DNA of 64,000 nt. Origin: Candidatus Pantoea bituminis. Its GTDB lineage: Bacteria > Pseudomonadota > Gammaproteobacteria > Enterobacterales > Enterobacteriaceae. The translations under genes were made by a program, and so were the position numbers. Below, piece by piece: positions 61,686-64,000 of this stretch. The stretch lies in the NCBI RefSeq assembly GCF_018842675.1, contig NZ_JAGTWO010000004.1, forward strand, positions 1,178,001 through 1,242,000. The letters are read 5' to 3'. The notes beneath the pieces were generated by a model. It made no database searches, was not told the origin of the DNA, and saw only the letters and a list, made by a program, of their open reading frames with translations. The stretch's first letter is position 1, and the number at the start of each line of letters is the position of its first letter.

Positions 61686-61970
61686 TTGGCTTTAATCCCT
61701 TATTAGTAAACCAATCTTATTATAAGGTTTTTATTGCTGATTTAAAGAAATCATCAGAATTAACAATGTATTAATTACAATTTCAAAAGCTTTTAGCACG
61801 GTGGTAGGCTCTGCCAGAGGCTCAGTCACGCTCCCTAAAGAGTACTTGGTTAACCTCATCACAACGCGTTTGGTGAGTATTGCCTGATAGGGGGTAGGTA
61901 GGGAGGCAAGGGAAATAAATTACATTTGCTGAGATAAAATTTAGGATCGTCTTTTTAATACATAAATTAG
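61686..61970. other. AT-rich spacer upstream of the effector gene
   Basis: No supported ORF. It should hold the promoter of the minus-strand effector gene and whatever boundary separates it from the truncated ORF to the right. A weak hairpin TGGGGC / GCCCCA lies at 61972-61987, at the right edge. Confidence 0.45.
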
Positions 61971-62288
61971 CTGGGGCCTCAGCCCCAACTCCTGACAGAT
62001 TCATCAATCGACGTTCTAGAGGTATTTGATGGTTTCTTATCGCAGGTTAACGACGGAACTAAAGGACGCTATAGCAACCTTCGCCGTGGGATTGTTTTTG
62101 CAGGTTCTGATGCATACAGCAAGTTACGTTTTCATACGTCGATGAAAAGTGCATTCCAATATGTTAGTCCACTTGATGAAGGAAATATCATTACACAGAG
62201 ACGTGAAATCTTACCCAATGTTCAAACATTCACAATTCCTGGCATTGCAGTTGACGTAATTAAAATCACAGACCCACTTCTAACATAA
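61971..62288 (+). pseudogene. 3' remnant of an unidentified coding sequence
   Basis: One frame is open from just after a TAG at 61968-61970 to TAA 62286-62288, about 105 codons, with no ATG until codon 56 of the open frame and no ribosome binding site. The part from 62004 looks like real protein: SIDVLEVFDGFLSQ, GRYSNLRRGIVFAGSDA, YVSPLDEGNIITQRREI and VDVIKITDPLLT. Its stop overlaps the ATG of the next small gene (TAATG). It is best read as the C-terminal end of a longer protein whose 5' part is gone, possibly a polymorphic effector. I cannot name the family. Confidence 0.6.
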
Positions 62289-62530
62289 TGGCGAAGATTA
62301 ATATTCAAGATGACGAAGGCAATAGCCTTATCATCGACAAAATCAACGACAGAATGTTGGTTAGCTTGATTAATATCAGCCGATTAGCAGCACATTACAA
62401 AATAACTCCGCAACTTGTAGCCTTAAGAACCTGCAAAACATTTATTGATGGTGAAGAGAAGCCTTACCGGAGTTTGGTACGGCGATTAACTCGCCAGTTA
62501 GAAAATAGAGTAAAACGCCTTAATGATTGA
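62288..62530 (+). CDS. Unrecognised 80-residue protein coupled to the remnant
   Basis: An 80-residue basic protein starting MAKINIQDDEGNSLIIDKIND and ending in an arginine/lysine-rich helix (SLVRRLTRQLENRVKRLND). No signal or membrane segment. Its ATG overlaps the stop of the truncated ORF upstream, so the two were probably translated together, as toxin-immunity or protein-chaperone pairs often are. A perfect terminator follows directly. With the upstream gene truncated it may be an orphan immunity gene. That role is inference only. Confidence 0.6.
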   Translation: MAKINIQDDEGNSLIIDKINDRMLVSLINISRLAAHYKITPQLVALRTCKTFIDGEEKPYRSLVRRLTRQLENRVKRLND

Positions 62531-62553
62531 TCCTCGCACTGCGAGGATTTTTT
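62530..62553 (+). terminator. Terminator after the 80-residue ORF
   Basis: An 8-bp perfect stem (ATCCTCGC / GCGAGGAT) with a 3-nt loop and a run of six T. It begins at the last base of the stop codon. Confidence 0.92.
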
Positions 62554-62671
62554 GTATAGGGCTTCTGCGCGTTATCAAAGCGGTCAAAGCGGTTTACAAG
62601 CTGGGATCAACTCACCTATGATTGCACTGAGTGATTGAGCAATCATTATCAAAATATGCTTATCTATCAAT

Positions 62672-62743
62672 GACTAGGGGTGCCTTTTGGGCTGAGATAT
62701 ACCCTTTGAACCTGATCTGGATTAATGCCAGCGTAGGGAAGTC
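62672..62743 (+). promoter_or_regulatory. TPP riboswitch (THI element) of thiMD
   Basis: An intact thiamine pyrophosphate aptamer: GACTAGGGGTGCC, GGCTGAGATATACCC, CCTGATCTGGATTAATGCC and AGCGTAGGGAAGTC follow in canonical order, with GACT/AGTC closing stem P1. The P3 arm is short. The thiM start codon lies 45-48 bp after it, so TPP binding should hide the ribosome binding site, as in E. coli thiM. Confidence 0.95.
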
Positions 62744-62790
62744 TGATGCCTGACCGCATTTGCCTTCTTGTTCGCCGGTTGGGAGTTATG

Positions 62791-63578
62791 ATGACACATC
62801 AACCTGAACACCTTTCTGACGCGCACGTCGCGCGTATCCTGCATCAATTTCGCCAACACGCGCCGCTGGTTCATTGCATGACCAATGATGTCGTGCAAAC
62901 CTTCACGGCCAATGTACTGCTGGCGCTCAACGCGTCGCCTGCCATGGTTATCGATCCTGAAGAAGCTGCGCAATTCAGCGGTTTTGCCGACGCGTTGCTG
63001 ATTAATGTGGGCACCTTAACGCAGGATCGTCAACTCGCTATGCAAGCCGCCGTTACCGCCGCCAATCAAGCTGGCACGCCATGGACACTTGATCCGGTTG
63101 CGGTGGGCGCGCTCACGTTACGCAGCGCATTCTGCCAGCAATTGCTGAGTCAAAAACCCGCCGCTATTCGCGGTAATGCCTCTGAAATTTTAGCGCTAGC
63201 ACAGCAAGCTGCGGGCGGGCGAGGCGTTGATAGTCTGCATCAGGCCGATGCCGCAGTGGCAGCCGCTCAGCAGCTTGCTCACGATTATCACACCCTTGTG
63301 ATCGTCACCGGCGAAGTTGATTACGCCACTGATGGCTTACGCACCTTAACCATTTCCGGCGGTAGTCCACTGATGACACGCGTAGTCGGCACGGGCTGCG
63401 CGTTATCGGCGGTAGTTGCCGCTTTCAGCAGCCTGCCGGGCGATGGCTTGCTCAACGTTGCCTGTGCATGTCGGGTGATGGCGCTGGCAGGGAAAAAGCG
63501 GCGGCGCAAGCGCAAGGGCCGGGCACCTTTGTCGCCGCGTTCCTTGATGCGTTATGGATGCTGGAGGTGGCAGCATGA
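62791..63578 (+). CDS. thiM: Hydroxyethylthiazole kinase ThiM (frameshifted in this sequence)
   Basis: ThiM phosphorylates 4-methyl-5-(2-hydroxyethyl)thiazole in thiamine salvage. Motifs are [49 protein letters not shown] and [15 protein letters not shown] with the catalytic cysteine. Two adjacent ATGs exist; the second (62791) has GGGAG at better spacing. The frame is lost at GGG 63490-63492. A fourth G restores [24 protein letters not shown] and gives 262 residues, the E. coli length. The corrected stop TGA overlaps the thiD ATG. It is controlled by the TPP riboswitch. Confidence 0.94.
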
Positions 63579-64000
63579 AGCGCATTAACGCCTTAACCAT
63601 CGCCGGCACCGATCCCAGTGGCGGAGCCGGGATCCAGGCCGATCTCAAAGCTTTCTCTGCGTTAGGCGCTTATGGCACTAGCGTTATTACTGCGCTGGTG
63701 GCGCAAAATACCTGCGGCGTGCAATCGGTTTACCGCGTGGATCCTGACTTTGTCACGGCGCAGTTGGATTCAGTGCTGGATGATGTGCGCATCGATAGCG
63801 CGAAAATCGGCATGTTAGCGGAAACCGCGATTGTGGAGCGCGTGGCTCAGCGCCTGAAACGAGCCAGTTTACCCTTTGTCGTGCTGGATACGGTGATGGT
63901 GGCCAAGAGCGGCGATGCACTGCTTTCACCGGATGCGATTGCCAGCGTGCGTGAACTGTTATTGCCACAGGTTTCACTGATTACCCCGAATTTGCCAGAA
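63575..64000 (+). CDS. thiD: Hydroxymethylpyrimidine (phosphate) kinase ThiD, 5' part
   Basis: ThiD phosphorylates hydroxymethylpyrimidine and its monophosphate in thiamine synthesis. The first 142 codons are in the window and run off its right end. They read [50 protein letters not shown] and [15 protein letters not shown], which are ribokinase-family ThiD motifs. The ATG overlaps the corrected thiM stop (ATGA), so the two are cotranscribed and translationally coupled under the TPP riboswitch. Confidence 0.95.
   Translation, partial: MKRINALTIAGTDPSGGAGIQADLKAFSALGAYGTSVITALVAQNTCGVQSVYRVDPDFVTAQLDSVLDDVRIDSAKIGMLAETAIVERVAQRLKRASLPFVVLDTVMVAKSGDALLSPDAIASVRELLLPQVSLITPNLPE

Noticed and set aside
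61822..62007. A 61-residue minus-strand ORF in the island
   Set aside because: No ribosome binding site, low-quality protein sequence, and it overlaps the better-supported remnant frame.
62030..62146. A short plus-strand ATG frame inside the remnant at 61971-62288
   Set aside because: It runs in a different frame for about 38 codons and overlaps well-formed protein sequence in the main frame.
62746..62790. Start of thiM at the ATG right after the riboswitch
   Set aside because: The first 15 residues do not match ThiM, and GGGAG marks the ATGs at 62788/62791. This stretch is more likely the riboswitch expression platform.

Overview
The window is chromosomal DNA of a member of the Enterobacterales, most likely Erwiniaceae (Pantoea/Erwinia-like). 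Most of it is one conserved block that matches, in inverted order, the E. coli region from thiMD/metG/mrp through cdd, mglBAC, galS, folE, lysP, yeiE/yeiH, nfo, fruBKA, lpxT, mepS, yejABEF, rsuA and rplY to yejKLM and a proline tRNA. Genus-level assignment is inference.

Layout. 1-1.5 kb: an unrecognised 67-residue ORF, a GNAT acetyltransferase, an apparent 25-codon gene with its own promoter and terminator, and tRNA-Pro(GGG). 1.5-4.7 kb: yejM, yejL and the divergent yejK. 4.8-8.3 kb: an inserted LysR / MFS transporter / decarboxylating dehydrogenase catabolic unit. 8.4-13.3 kb: rplY, radD, rsuA, bcr, yejG. 13.3-21.2 kb: the peptide ABC transporter yejABEF, the phosphodiesterase pdeN, and mepS. 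21.7-24.5 kb: lpxT, yeiR, efpL (yeiP), yeiW. 24.7-28.6 kb: the fructose PTS operon fruBKA behind two Cra operators. 28.6-33.7 kb: nfo, yeiH, a DUF1232 gene, yeiE, lysP. 33.7-35.7 kb: a Fur-box-led iron permease/ATPase pair. 35.7-35.95 kb: a REP-like element and a 4 x 20-bp tandem repeat. 36-40.2 kb: formaldehyde detoxification (fghA, frmA), a LysR regulator and a YbfB-type MFS. 40.3-47.3 kb: folE, yeiB, galS and the galactose transporter mglBAC with Gal and CRP sites. 47.3-54.5 kb: sanA, maeA, cdd, yohKJ, metG. 54.6-59.7 kb: mrp, a GNAT, ahpCF, an auxin-efflux-type carrier. 59.9-62.6 kb: an AT-rich accessory island with an orphan type VI secretion hcp, a Tlde1-type peptidoglycan effector with an overlapping immunity gene, and the 3' remnant of another ORF coupled to a small gene. 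62.7-64 kb: TPP riboswitch, thiM and the start of thiD.

Two points matter most. First, at least 12 genes, including the essential metG (hit twice), are interrupted by single missing bases in homopolymer runs. Restoring one base per site gives back the normal family length each time and no compensating insertions are seen, so these look like sequencing or assembly errors, not pseudogenes. Second, the hcp island lies directly upstream of thiM, and 46 bp before the hcp start codon there is a near-identical copy of the 5' half of the TPP riboswitch. This suggests that the island entered, or duplicated part of, the thiM leader.
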